Shown: positions 22,856-36,075, numbered from the stretch's first letter. The stretch: 64,000 nt of DNA from Saturnia japonica (GCA_033032175.1 CM065316.1:7038115-7102114); one strand, 5' to 3'. Numbers and translations are program-made. The notes: a model not told the origin generated them from the letters alone.

Positions 22856-25800
22856 GGTATTTTACATTGTTACGTTTTGGAACGCAGTTCCTTATGGTGC
22901 ATTTGGCGGATGGGAGCTACACGGGAAAAAGTATTCGACCAGACCGACAACAAAAAAAGAAAAACACTAGCCTAGGCTAGCCTACAAGAGAGTGAAATAG
23001 AATGTATGTAAACACAGTTAACGCATGTCCTGAATTTCAAGACTATGATCGTCATTGAATTGGCTTAGCTGTGTGATGACTAGATTTCTACGCACAGTTG
23101 TATCTACGGTACGATTGGTCAATAGTTCGAGTCCCGCTGATTTACGATTTTTTTGTTTATTACTTTATGAAAATAAATTTTTCCTTATAATTTGTTTATT
23201 ATTATAAAAATATAAACAAATGATAAACGTAATCAGTATATTAATAAAAAGTTTTTTTAATACAATTTTGTTACCATTCCTTCATTGTGATTTTTATTTA
23301 ATACATCATTTTCATTATATATAAATTAATTTAATTTCTTTTATTTAAATTTATTATTTTATTTATTTTTTCTAATTTTATTAATTAAATATGTGTTACA
23401 TAATTTATAGCGAAAGGAACTTCGTTCCTATCGGGTGACCTAAGTAAGACAGTGCTCGAGTTTTTTTTGTTAAATAGATTTCGATATTTTCTTATTATGT
23501 TCTTATTCAATATTATATTATATTATTCAATGTTCTTATTAAATATATTATATTATGATATACTATTTCAAGTTCTGGAATCATTACGTCATTATTATTG
23601 GGTTTTATATTATTCGAGCTAACAATCACAAATTTTTTTCCAAATCCGCACATTGAATCTACTTAATGTATTGTTCTAAAATGCAGTGTTCTATTCACAC
23701 ACTTACAAAGTGCTTAGTTATAAACAAACTAAATAAACTTCTGATATTTCTAACAGATAAGTAACGGGTTAGAATTTTGTGAAATACAATTAATGACTAT
23801 CCAAATGGTATCCGCACGTACCTCTATCTCACTAGACGAATGCGAGGGCACAAAGGAGGCTGCTGTAATGAATCGGTTGTTTAATTAATTAGTCAAGAAA
23901 GGGCTTAAGGGTGGAAGGGCCGGGTTGGAGTGCGACCTAACCACCCCGTTGCCGCGTGTGTGCATGCCCTGCATATTGATTTATTATGCCTCCAGCCTCT
24001 ATACGGAGACGATAAATTATTTAATTCTAAGTTCCGAAGCGTGTTAACATGATGATCTGTAGATGCTCGTATGTATATTTATCTACGTTTTAACGAACAT
24101 ATTGAGTACCCGTCAAAGTGTTTTACTGGGGGAAAAAATAGTTTGTAAACTTCGCTTATTATGCTAGACAATGTTAGACTTAACACGGTTAAATAGCTAT
24201 TCGTGTACTCCACGCAAAGCGGACAGGTAAAATATGTTGCTATTTCAGATTTTCATAATTTTTCTTGATCCAGACACAAAATATTTTTTTACAGTAGGTA
24301 TAAATAAGGTCTGGTTTACAAGTTACAAGACTTTGCTACTTCTAATCGCATTACTAAGTTTTAAAAAGATATAATAAAATAAATTATGCTGTCGAATTTA
24401 TACTTCATTTATTGATCCTTTTATTACCATTTTTGGATTTTAAGAAATTAAATTTTTTTGGAAGAATTATGTATTTTAAATTTTGAAACTTGAATTTTAC
24501 AAAAATTTTACTTTCCAATTTTTTTTATTTATTAAATATCTAATAATGTGTAAGATAATCCTGGGTAATTTTCATAATGGACGTGGAATTGATTTTAAGA
24601 GTTAGACCGGTTACAGTAACGAAGCGCGGCGGCCGGCGCTAAAACGAGCTTACAGAAGCAAAAGCCCATGACATAAGAGTAAACTATAAACTAATTAATT
24701 ACAATGAATGAATTATAAATAAATTATGGTTACATTGAATGAGAATAAAATAAACTGAAATTAGATTAAAATAAATTACAATAATCGATAGTTGTTCAAT
24801 GATGATTTCACATCATCGTACAACTAGGTACTGATATCCAGTGCTTAATGAACGCGCACTATCATAAATTCCCATGAGGATCCTCATTATTGAGTTGGGA
24901 CTATTACGAAGTATATATTATAACTGTTTATAGAAAGTTAAGAAATGTGTATTCAAAGTTTTGTTTACTACTAACTACCTATGTACATACATAATCTGCA
25001 AGTACCGCATTCGGTAACTGGACTGGTATTTATGGTAGATCCCTTTGCATTACACAGCGTCGGTCACGATGTGTTTGGGGTATGACGCTTCAGTGGCCTG
25101 TTATCCCGGAAAGGTATCTATTAGCTTTGAAGACATTGGGAACATATTAGTACTCTGTGCCTAACAGTACCCTATTTTTATCCGCTGGGTGGGTGGTGTG
25201 TTTTATCGCCGCGGCGTGCAGTAGCCGCCTACAATTTAATAATCGGCTTGACTATTAACGATGTTTTTCTTAAGGCGCTGATCTCTGGTTATTTTGGGTG
25301 CGCGTACGCACGCCCGCGGACCACCCATACACTGGCGCTTGCCTGCCACAGTGTCTATGAGACAGCTATTTAATTTTCAATAACATACTAATGTAATAAA
25401 TTATTATATTGAATTTTTGTATGAACTTAATAGTTATGCTGCAAGATTATTACAATTTAAATCTTATTTCGAATAGTTTCTTGTTACTTAGAGATAAATC
25501 ATATTCAGACCAATTTTATTTATGAATGTTATATTTTGTTATCATTATTTTTATGATAATGTATTTCTTATAGGACCTTATTAAATATGTTGAATATTTA
25601 ATCAATTTGCAGGTTATAAATTATAAATAATGAAATAAAAATATTCTTTTTTTTTTTTGCTTCAAACCACAGTATAGTAATATAGCAGCTTATTTATTAT
25701 TATTTAAAAAATCGTAAGTAATAGATTGTACGATCAGTGTCGTAAAAATATCACAATATCTCGAATATCTGTATGAGCTTTAGAAACTGTGGCGCCTAGA

Positions 25801-26319
25801 GGGCGGCTATGCAGTTCAGTCAATTGTTTACGTCTGATCATTGTTTACTTCACACGTTATCGTTGTCTATAACTTTTATGTTATAACTTTGTGCACAACA
25901 ATTCACATTTGTACCGATTATTTAGGAACGTTGAACATTAATAACAATACCAATTAATTAAGAGATATACAAACAAAAATAGTAAAAACAAAAAAGTAGA
26001 TACAGTGTAGTTGCACGTCTTATCAAAAATGCAATATTTTTTACAGATTATAAATTTACAATTAGAACACTTTTAGATGTTTAGTTTGAATTAAAAAAAA
26101 AAACAACAAATAAAATATTGTTTTCTTACAATTATCCTCCTGAAAAGATGTCGAAAACATTTATAATAAAGTTTTTATAAATAAATATAAAAGTTTAATC
26201 AATACATAGTATAAATAAAGTAAAATTGCTTCCCGCTGTCTGTCCCTCGGTACGCTTAGATATTTTAAACTACCCAACGGATTTTAATGCGGTTTTCTAG
26301 TAGCGGCCCAGTTCGCTAG

Positions 26320-26560
26320 TAATAATATAAAGCTTAGAAGTTTTTTTTTTGTTTGAACATGCTAATAGTCAATTTTTTTTATTATGATTGCATTTTATGG
26401 CCTATTTATTGAGAATAATTTTATGCTATATAACATCACGCTATCACCTTTAGGATCTGAGTAGTAACTATCAGAGTAAAGTAGTCTGGAAGTTTGTAAG
26501 TAAGTACGTGAAGTTAAAAAAGGATAGGCTACACGGGTGCGGGACAGTGCCTTAGATTGA
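26320..26560 (+). repeat. Degenerate dispersed repeat
   Basis: TAATAATATAAAGCTTAGAA, a T-run, then GTTTGAACATGCTAATAGTC and TTATTGAGAATAATTTTATG resemble the repeat at 15779 in the same orientation. No coding capacity. Confidence 0.45.
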
Positions 26561-26624
26561 ACAAATTTAACTCAGGATGTAACTGTAGGGAATAGCTAGT
26601 CAATAAACACATAAATAGGATAGA

Positions 26625-26980
26625 TAATTAATAAAATTGAAGTGTCTGTTTGTAATGTCAAAAGAACAGCTTTTTACTAAATGCATAAGAAAGTATATAC
26701 AACACTTAAAACAAAAAAGCAAATTTTGAATTTTTTGTTTGCCTGTTATCTGTCTATTTGTTCCGGGTAATCTCCAAAACGGTTGGACCGATTTTGACGA
26801 GACTTATACTGGCGGATAGCTGATGTTTTATAAGGCTAGTTAATTTTATTTTAGAAAAATAAATAAGGTCCCGCAAAGAAAAATCGTCTTTATCCTTAAA
26901 AATAACCGGCGCGGCGGGTGATTTCCGTGGGTGGAAGCTGGGTCACCACAATACCAGCATTCTGTAGTCCTTCAGTTCAG
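26625..26980 (+). mobile_element. Helitron-like element, degenerate copy
   Basis: It carries TTAATAAAATTGAAGTGTCT, GTAATCTCCAAAACGGTTGG and ACCGATTTTGACGAGACT, in line with 15242-15778. The 3' end is decayed and lacks a clear CTAG terminus. Confidence 0.55.
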
Positions 26981-27539
26981 TTAAACTTCATGTTCCCGTA
27001 TACGGGATAAAAAAAGGTTTGCTTCTAAATTAAGTTACCGTCAGAAAGCGTATTAGACTAAAGCATGGCTAACTAGTAGAAATATTTGGCATAATAAATC
27101 TAACTAGACCGGACGCCACCCCGCGTAATCCTTTAATCAGGTCCGCAGTAGCCCTTGCCCGCACCCTATTTTTCCCTCCCAATCTGTAACATACCCCCCT
27201 TTCGCCCCCTTAGGAACCCTCGAACGGTGCAAATGACAGTTTCTAATTCCAACTTGCCATGAAAGTGTGTAATTGTTGCGCCGTTGATTTATATACTCGA
27301 ACCTTGTGCACGGGAATCGAGCATGTGTGTGCTTATTAAAGTTCACAAATTGATTAAAGTAACAAATTGTTAAAATATAAAAATATTTTCATAAATATTA
27401 TTATACGTTAAAATTCGTATTATTCATTTTAAGAATTATTATAGCCTTAATACATCGATCTATTATTAAACAATTGGTGAAAAAAAAGTTCAGCGAACGT
27501 ACATACATACATAAATAAACAACGCCTATTTCGCAAAGT

Positions 27540-28005
27540 GGCAGACAGAGACCACGTCCTTCCACCTGCTACGATGTTGGCATACATCTTTCGCTTCTTC
27601 AATATTCATTAATCTTTTCATGCTTGCTCGTCGGTTTAGAGTAGGTACTCTTGACCTGACCTTTCTTCAAAACGTCTCCGATTTGATAGTGGAACGTTCG
27701 TCTAGGCCTTCCTCTTCCAGCGTTTCCTTTCACACTCGCATTATAAATTTGTTTATCATCCTCTCAACATGCGCAAACCATCTAAGGATCCTTTTCTCAA
27801 TCTTTGTGATTATATCTTCTTTCACACGAAAAAGTCCTCTTATCCCATTATTTCTTATCCTGTCACTCAGTTTCACTCCTAACATACCTCTTAGCGCTCT
27901 CATTTCTATTGCATTTTTTTACTTTCATGATTTTCTCCACATCCTGCTATTACCTCCGTACATGAGTGTTGGAACCACCGTTCAACGAACGAAACAGGAA
28001 TTATG
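27540..28005 (-). pseudogene. RTE-like non-LTR retrotransposon 3' remnant
   Basis: On the minus strand, in shifting frames, it reads [48 protein letters not shown] and then [15 protein letters not shown]. This string of motifs (conserved MLGV-DRIRN and RRLRWFGHVERM-like segments) is the C-terminal part of RT proteins of RTE-like elements. Stops and frameshifts are present and the catalytic RT core is absent. The 130-codon plus-strand frame over the same DNA is a shadow. Confidence is good for retroelement origin and moderate for the clade. Confidence 0.75.
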
Positions 28006-28067
28006 CAGATAATTTTTATTCGTCAGCCTTTTATGCGCTTTTTTTATATTGTAACTCAGTAAATTGA

Positions 28068-28195
28068 CGGTACTGTCCCAGATGGTAATCCATCGATGGT
28101 CACTGCTGTTATGCCGGCCTGCATAAATTTATCTGGAAACGCGACATGTAGAAGCGAGTCACTGTGACGGACTTTTTACCACATGTCTCAATCAT
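28068..28195 (+). repeat. Dispersed repeat family 2 copy
   Basis: It contains CCAGATGGTAATCCATCGAT, GGTCACTGCTGTTATGCCGG and CCTGCATAAATTTATCTGG. This matches 19530 and 50515. Confidence 0.7.
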
Positions 28196-28269
28196 CAGGT
28201 GACCCAGTTGGGAAAACAAACTTACCACCCCGCAAAATCCCCGCTCCACCTCTAAGTATAAATATTGTT

Positions 28270-28510
28270 TTATATTAGCTGTACCCCATAGTTTCACTTG
28301 TATTAAATTTATTTAAGCTTTCTAAACTGCTTTACGTTCATAGATACTGCGGCTGTCCTTAGAGACCTAACGTGAAGTTATATAGCCTATATATAATCAT
28401 ACCCAATAAACCTTACAAACAAATACAAAAAAAAATTAAAATCGGAGTGGTAGTATCAGAGATTAGCGCATTCAAACAAACTAACAAAAAACTATTTCTT
28501 GAGCTTTATA
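28270..28510 (-). repeat. Dispersed repeat of the 21541 type
   Basis: It starts TTAGCTGTACCCCATAGTTT and has CGGAGTGGTAGTATCAGAGA and GAGCTTTATAATGTACTAG, parallel in order to 21541-21845. It directly abuts the next repeat. Confidence 0.45.
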
Positions 28511-28512
28511 AT

Positions 28513-29280
28513 GTACTAGCGGTGTGCCCGCGGCTCCGCACGCGTTTGTTACTACGCAACAATTATTGAAATCACTTTGTTTTTACTCATATTGTTGACA
28601 ATTCATATGCCGTACCAATTGAGAAGTGGCATGTATTTCCCGTTTACAATTTTTATCAAAATAGGTTGAAAACTATTATTCTAATGTATTTTTTCTAATG
28701 CATTATTAACAATTCTTATAGTCTCTCAATTATAGTATGATGTATGTTTCCCGTCTACAAATTTTAATCAGAATCAGTTGAGAGAGAATTGATGAAAATT
28801 AAACTTTTTGAATTACAGTTTTATTATAATTCTAGAAGTAATTGACAATTCTTATAGCCCATTAATTATGTAAATAGTTAGACTTCCCGTGTATAAAATT
28901 TCATCAAAATCGGTTAAGAATTAATGAAATTTAAAATTATTGAAAATTAATTTTTTACGATTCCCAAAAGTGTTATTGAAACTTCTCTTTACTTATCATT
29001 CATGAAATGACATACTTCCCGTGTACATAACTGAATTAACAAATTTTTTTTATTTTATTATTATCTAAAAAGTAATATTGAAATTTCTTATACCCTATGA
29101 ACTGACCGATAATATAAGCATCCCGTGTACAAAACTTTATAAGAATTTTTGAGTTAAATTCGGATAAACAAAAGTTAATGGCGTATTCGTGATCAGTATC
29201 GTTTATATAATATGCACACCGAGAAATTTTGGAAAAACATTAAAAGTACAAACAGGACTACAGATTTATTAATATAGATA
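28513..29280 (-). repeat. Long AT-rich dispersed repeat with CTAG-type GC end
   Basis: It begins ACTAGCGGTGTGCCCGCGGC and ends at ATTTATTAATATAGATAG. Phrases such as TTTCCCGTTTACAATTTTTA, TTCCCGTGTATAAAATTTCA and ATCAAAATCGGTTAAG recur inside it, suggesting internal tandem growth of a unit of about 100-130 bp. The class is uncertain. Confidence 0.45.
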
Positions 29281-32200
29281 GCTATATTTACATAATACCA
29301 AAAAAAGTAAAAGAAACTCATAGATGGGTTTATCACTATGTGTATTGTGGTCGCAATCCCTACCACCCCGGTATATTACTGCATGTGCACCGGCTGATTT
29401 CAGAACACGACAAACCAAAAGAAAATCATAGATGAGATTATCACTGTTTGTATGGTATTATCATTGTATGCCAATATGACCGTCCCTATAAAACTTCAAA
29501 AATAATTAAAATCATATCTTATTGTACCGGCCTACGGGAAGGTTTTTTGAAAAACGTGAAACCCGTTTTATTCCTTTCTTACCAAAAACATAAATATGAA
29601 TTGGTTCTTCATACAGACATTCACCCAAGTTTTATTTTCACCACATGTGGAATAACAAAATAAAATTATTCACTTGTAGCAAAGCTGTATAGATAATTTA
29701 CAATAGGTATATCGCTTAGATTATATAAAATCCTGCGAGCCGCGATTGACAGCGCACGTCATAATCCTATCATAAAATAAAACAGTAATTATGCCATACA
29801 GCGTAGTTAAACGGTTTATATACACTTTAGCCAATCTTAAAAAGAATACTGGACTATCATTTAATAGGTAATTATTACAAATACAATACATTTCTTATTA
29901 AGTATAGCAATATCATTTAATCAATAATCCAGATTAACAATCAACAAACTGGTTGGTATGGCAGCCGATGTCATTTCACCATTATCGCACATGCACATTT
30001 GCTGTTCCCATGTTTTGTTCATAGAAACTTTCATCACCTATTTTCTACCCTTACAGTTTTATTTTCGCTACAAAAAGTAGTAGTCTTTTCCCAATGTCCA
30101 ATCTATCTCTATACCAAAATTCATCAAAATTGGTTCAGAAAACGTAACAGATAGTGTTACTTTCGCATTTATAATATTAGTATGGATAAACTGAGAAATT
30201 AAGAGACGAGACGTTATGAAGATCAGACCTTTATGGTTATGTTGGTGGTCCTAAATGCGCTCGTACCTTCATCAATAAAATTGGATATAGTAGTCACTAC
30301 AAAGCGCATCAAAGGGTAGAACAGTATTTACTCCTTAGATATTTGGTCCTTAGAGAAAAAAAATCACTATATCTTCATTCAATTGAAACTTTTAAGGTAC
30401 TACGATTTTATAAGCATTACACGTTATTCTGTCGTCCACGCGAGCGATGCTACGGGCACAGATAGTACAGAATATAGATTATTAATTGAAACAAATGAAG
30501 AGGATAAAAAATATTATGGTAGCATCTCACATTGGGCAAAACGGTAACTCTACGATGACCAAAAAATAAGTTTGTTAAAAATAGCACCGCGCCGTTGAGT
30601 CGATTGCGTCTCTTCATGAGCTTTGCTAATGTTATGTATTGTTCAGTATGTATTAAATAATTATCACGTGAATAGTAAAATGGAAACCAAGTTTCGAATT
30701 ATCTGAACTATTCATTTTGTTGAAAACAGATATTTTATTACCTTTTCTTGAGCGACAAAATAAAATGGTGATCACATGTGAAGTGTCTGGGTCTTTTGTG
30801 GAATTCTCGTTTGAATAACTTGTTAGATTTTAGTCTGATACACCAACGCATATGGGTAAAATAAGTTATTTAGATAGCTGAAAATCGATTACTTTTTTGT
30901 TTAAAATTCGGTGCATAATACTTATATCTAATAATGAGTAATGTAATTACGAAATAATAAAAATTATTTTTAGTATCTAAATTACTACTTTGAAATAACA
31001 GTTTCAATTTTCACATTGCAAACGAAGATTTTTTTAAACATTCTTGATCTATTTATTATTTCCGAGACACTGACGGAGAAAAGAAGAGATGTTCTCTTGA
31101 CGTCTAGTCAATAAATATATTGAAAACTAATGTACGTTTCACAAAGTATGAAACGGTACACTTGGTAGCGAAATACTGGGTAAACTCCATATAAAGGTGT
31201 CCACCCGCTCCGTAAAACATAAGCAAATGTTTAGTGTTACCTTCTGTAGTAACAATGTATCAGAGAATAGTCCTATTTATGGAATGTGTAGGCGTTATAA
31301 TAAAGTTAATTTACAACACGACATACTATTCACCAGTCTTAACTTACTTATTATATTTGTATTCATTTTAATTGTTTGATCTTCACTGTCCGTTTACATA
31401 TTATAATCAGAACTTTTTAACAATGTAAATTGAGTACATATTATTATGTCAGAGGTTACTAGATTTTAATTGCTATTTAGATTAAAGTTATTTTTTTGGT
31501 ATCGTTTAATTTTTTTTGATCTCCAACTTTTATTTGTGCCTTTGAAATAAAACATTAAATATTGTACGATGACGTTATGTTTTCTGATTGGCGTTTCCAA
31601 TTACGTGATATCAAATCTCAATTTTACCAAGAAAAATATAAGAATGAACACTTTTTTCCACATTTGTATTTATTTTTCTTTTGTGCCTTATATCAATAAG
31701 CCAATATGATTAAACAATGAACTTTAATCCTTATACATTTTGTCAACCCGCGAATTGTCTGTGGGTTATTGTAGGTAATACCTATATAATATTTTTTTTG
31801 TCATGTATCACATTCTGCATAAAAGTTGTAATTTTATTTTTGATCAAAACAAAGCTTTTAACTCGCACGGCGTGTACATCAACAGACTAGGGTAGTCATC
31901 TATTGATATTTCTAATCAAGAGCGTGTGGTTTTAGGCTTGTTAGAGACGAGAGCATGTTGGTAATTGTCGATGGGTCTGTAATGCAATTCGGAAGTAATG
32001 AATCGTCAGTCTAAATGAAGTGTGTAGGAATTTTATACGCATATACATACACAATACAATTCAAGCATGTATCGATAAATTGGTAAATTACATGTCGGTA
32101 ATTCAAGAGTGACCTACTTGTTAGAATCCCTTTCTTTGAAAATATGCAACTTACTTATAAAATTGGGTTTTAATTGGTAAAATAATCAATATGTACAGTT

Positions 32201-32649
32201 TCAAAACGAATAAAATAAAACCTGTTCAGAAAAAATAATTATAAATTAATAAACACAAACAAAATTAATAAAGACAAATCCCGCCTTCCGTAAGACAAGA
32301 GCACAATTGGCATTTTCGGTAAGACAAGGATTCAATTGTTAAAAATACATACAATGATTTAATTACACCTAAGTTCTTTAAAAACATCCTTTTATCTGGA
32401 GGAACAAAGACGCAAAGAATTACTTCAGAGCAACATTAGCAGAACAAATATCTATCATGAAAAATTACAAAAAGTATAGTGTCTTAACGAATGTGCGAAA
32501 TTACTGCCTTAATCAAGCCCGGTGAAGTCGTAAAAGCCATGTGAGGCTCCAGGGCCCTTATGGCTAACAATATAGCCAGATCGAAAAAAAAAATCTAGTT
32601 AAGTACATATACCTAATAATTGCAAATACCTTAAGGCGGGTATTAGAAA

Positions 32650-32775
32650 ATGCTCAATTAGCATTTCATCACGATGTTTTTCTTCACCGAAAGCTCAGGT
32701 CCATTGCAGGGATTCAAACTCTTGTCATTCGACGCAGTGACCATACACACTACCACTGAGCCATCAGTGCTATGT
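32650..32775 (-). repeat. tRNA-derived SINE head
   Basis: Reading the minus strand gives a Pol III box A (TGGCTCAGTGGTAG) and box B (AGTTTGAATCCC) about 35 bases apart, followed by CCTGAGCTTTCGGTGAAG. The order equals the SINE at 63235-63540. It is truncated after the head. Confidence 0.75.
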
Positions 32776-33239
32776 GATGTTAAATATAATCAATATTTTG
32801 AAGTGAAAACTTCTTTAGCATCGTTGTAATTTGAAAGTCGATGAAACGAAAAAGCGAAAGCGACAGTAAAAAGAGACAGACACATAAACTCATAAGATTT
32901 AACGTGGGAGAAAATGAGATAGGAAAGTTTTAGGCAATGGTAAAATGGTACAAAAGAGGTTTGCTGGCACGCAATAATGAATTTTATTACCTCACCAAAA
33001 AGGCACTAAACAAAAACTTTTTAGACAACACTTATGACATTCTGTTACTAATTGATATTATGTTAGGTTACCATGTATATTTCAAATGCTCATTAATGAA
33101 AAATGATATTGTGAATAATAATTGTGAGTAATTTTCTGAATTAAAAAAAAAAACATAGATGTGAAGGTTTCACTTCTACCACGTGTGATTTGCACACTTA
33201 ATTTATTTTTAAATTAGAGAAAATGAATGACAGTGTGGT

Positions 33240-33560
33240 CTATATACAAATAAATAAAATTGAAGTGTCTGAATCTATACAATTAATAAAATTTAAGTGT
33301 CGTCTTACGTAATGCATATGCAAGTATATAAAGAACTTATAACAAAAAAAGCCATTTTTTAAATTTTTGCCTGTCTGTCTGTTTGTTCCGGTTAATCTCT
33401 GAAACTATTGGACCGATTTTGACGGGACTGTCTACCGGTGAAAGTCCCGTTAAAGCTGGTCCAACGGTTTCATATGTATTTAGTAAAAAATGTATGTTAT
33501 TTTGACATTACAAACAGACAATTAATTCATTTTTATTAATTTTTATCTATAGATATACTA
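33240..33560. mobile_element. Helitron-like 5' ends in inverted arrangement
   Basis: From 33282 the plus strand has TCTATACAATTAATAAAATT and continues to ACCGATTTTGACGGGACTG. From about 33435 to 33540 the minus strand repeats the same series (the plus strand shows ATTTTGACATTACAAACAGA). Two 5' portions therefore face each other and could fold back. Confidence 0.6.
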
Positions 33561-33899
33561 CCTTATACCTATACTACTGTATTTATTATATATTTTTTAA
33601 ACAATGCCATCACTCTTCTCTTTCTTAACAAAGATCAATCACACTGTCACCGTCCATCCTAGATCTCAGAATTCAATCAGGAAACACTCGCGCAAACTTC
33701 ATTGTGGAATCTTTACTAATTCGTACACGTGCTAGCTAGGGGTGAGTTTTACATGAGTGTCAATGAATTATCGAGTGTCTCGGGACAAATTGAAGGGTGC
33801 CGCTGAGAAATGGGTGACACTCATATATGTACCTACTAACGATTATGGATAAGTCGTATGTAACTATAACGATAATAAAATTGCTGATTTTTTCATTAA

Positions 33900-34274
33900 T
33901 CTATACAATTAATAAAATTGAAGTGTCTGTGTGTAATATAAAAATTACAACTTTTGCGAGTAACTTAGGCTACGTTTATTTTAGAAAAATAATTAGGATT
34001 CCGCGCAAATAAAAAAAAACTGGTTACGGTGAATTAAATCGATAGCTTAAATGGCTTACTCAGAGTAAACCATAAGAGATATATCAAATGAATATACCAC
34101 ATAATTGTAGACAATAAAAATACCTGCAATAAAGTCAGCCACAGTATATGTCTATCTTCTAAGGAACAATCACAATAAGCTTTTTTGTCTTTAAAATAAC
34201 CGGGAGTGGGAAAGCAAGATTCGCGATCGATGGCATTCTGTAGTACACCTGAGCGAAGCCAAGGACGCAGCTAG
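33900..34274 (+). mobile_element. Helitron-like element, complete short copy
   Basis: It begins TCTATACAATTAATAAAATT after A (33899) and ends GGACGCAGCTAG before T (34275). This obeys the Helitron termini and A/T insertion rule exactly. It is 375 bp, lacks the middle present at 15242-15778, and has no coding capacity. Confidence 0.68.
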
Positions 34275-34352
34275 TGTAAATGTAAATTACTTAGATTATA
34301 AATAATAAAGTGAGGGAAGATTTTCCGAACTAGATTACATGATAGATAGATA

Positions 34353-35966
34353 CACTCATCAAAAAAGTCTAAGCAACATGTACTAATTTAAATTTTAGGA
34401 TGGTTCTTCACATTATAACGTTGTATTTTATTTTTAAAATAATATCTTTACGGTTCTATGATGTAAAAATAACAGCTGTTGTCTTTATAAGTTCTTTTAA
34501 TAACAGAAATGAACAATATTAGAATATTAATATCAGAATATTATATATTAGAAACTAAGACACATAAGAAACTAAACTTTTTTCTTACAAAATGAAATTT
34601 CTAAAGAAAATGTATTTATTGTGAAAGAATAGAACAATTTAATACAAAGTATGGGCTCCTCTGCTATTCAGAACTTGTCGGAAACGATTATTCATTGAAT
34701 TAATGAGACTGTTTATGTCATCTTGCGGTATTCGCTCCCAATGGAATTGTAGCAAATCCTTCAGCTGTTGGGTTGTTGTCGCTCCGTCCAAGTCCTTCAA
34801 AACACGTCTCTGGAGCATGTCCCATGCGTGCTCGATGGGGTTGAGATCTGGCGATTGTGCAGGCCAGGGCAATACCCGGATGTTCTCCGTTGCAAAGTAT
34901 TCACTGGTTCGCCGAGCTGTATGTGAACGCGCATTGTCTTGCATTAACCTAAAATCGGAGCCAAAGGTTTGTGCAATGGGTAGACATAAGGTCTGAGAAT
35001 ATCCTCAATGTAATTTTCAGCATTCATGTTTCCATTTACAAAAACGAGCTCAGTTCGCCTGTTATTCATAATACCCGCCCATAACATAACTGTTGAGCCG
35101 CTGTATGGATGAACTTCCTGAACGCACCTGAGCCTTTCAGTATTTCCGGACCGACGATACACTCGTACCCTTCTTGTATCAGGCTTAAACCCGAATCGCG
35201 ACTCATCGGAAAACATAATTTTATCCCATTGTTCCTGGGTCCATGTTATGCGTTCTCTACACCGTTCATATCGACGAGCGAGATTTCCGTGACGTATCGG
35301 TGGGCACCTGATTGGGCGTCGAGCTCGTAGGCCGTACTCATGCAGTCGATTTCGCACAGTTTGAGGACTTACATCAACACCACTTGAAATTTGTAGCCTC
35401 AAATTTATCTCTCGAGCGGTTAAAATCGGCTGGCGTCTTGCAGTCAGTTGTATGTACCGGTCTTGCCGAGTGGTTGTACTCCTTTTACGGCCTGGATGCT
35501 GTTCAGCGGGTTCTCCTGTATTATTGTAGTGCTGCCAAAGACGACAAATAACACTTCTATGAATGCCAAAATGTCGAGATACCTGAGATTGATTACTTCC
35601 CGCTTGCAACATCCCTATAGCTCTTTGCATTTCATCTGCCATCAAATGACGTCGCTTCATGACATAAAGAATATCTAACAATTCAATTTTGTCGCTAACT
35701 TTATTTAAACGGTTGGTAAAATTATAAAATCAAGACTAAACGTAGCAATTAAAACGCACTTAAATTCAAACAAATTCGCAGTCATTTGAATTTTATGAAA
35801 AAACAAAACATAATCAATTTTATTTTTACAACCAGTCAGTATGTCATCAATAATAAAAAAGTTTACTTACCTACGCACTTTGTTTGAGTAAATATTTAGA
35901 AATTAATTAATATAAATGGAAAAATTTGTAATATCACGCATGTTGCTTAGACTTTTTTGATGTGTG
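34353..35966 (-). mobile_element. Tc1-family DNA transposon, copy 2
   Basis: Its inverted-repeat ends match copy 1 (CACTCATCAAAAAAGTCTAA and the CACACATC version) and are flanked by TA. It is 1614 bp. The transposase frame on the minus strand is much better preserved than in copy 1. On its right, from about 35985, lies a fragment of another repeat (GCCGAAAGACGTCCATTGCT). Confidence 0.93.
34639..35681 (-). pseudogene. Tc1 transposase, one frameshift
   Basis: The first open frame (34944-35681) gives 245 residues. It has two helix-turn-helix segments (SQVSRHFGIHRSVICRLW near residues 32-49 and VDVSPQTVRNRLHEYGLRAR near 102-121) with GRKRS between. The first catalytic Asp is D159 in KIMFSDESRF, followed by VMLWAGIMNNRR. 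The second frame (34639-34944) gives MQDNARSHTARR...PDLNPIEHAWD, carrying the other Asp and, 34 residues later, the Glu. One base appears missing just before the second part, so the frame reads into PLAPILG and stops. Copy 1 has the same break, so the defect predates both insertions or lies in a shared source. Confidence 0.92.
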
Positions 35967-35984
35967 TAGATAGATTTTTATCAT

Positions 35985-36075
35985 CTCAGCCGAAAGACGT
36001 CCATTGCTAAACATAGGCCTCCCCCAATAATCGCCACAATGAACAGTCCTGCGATGTTCGAGCAACATGATAGAT
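35985..36075 (+). repeat. Lepidopteran dispersed repeat fragment
   Basis: AGCCGAAAGACGTCCATTGC, TAAACATAGGCCTCCCCCAA and CCTGCGATGTTCGAGCAAC match a very common moth and butterfly repeat as I recall it. No coding frame. Confidence 0.6.

Noticed and set aside
27620..28012. 130-codon plus-strand open frame
   Set aside because: It is the shadow of the minus-strand RTE-like remnant, which reads recognisable protein motifs on the other strand.
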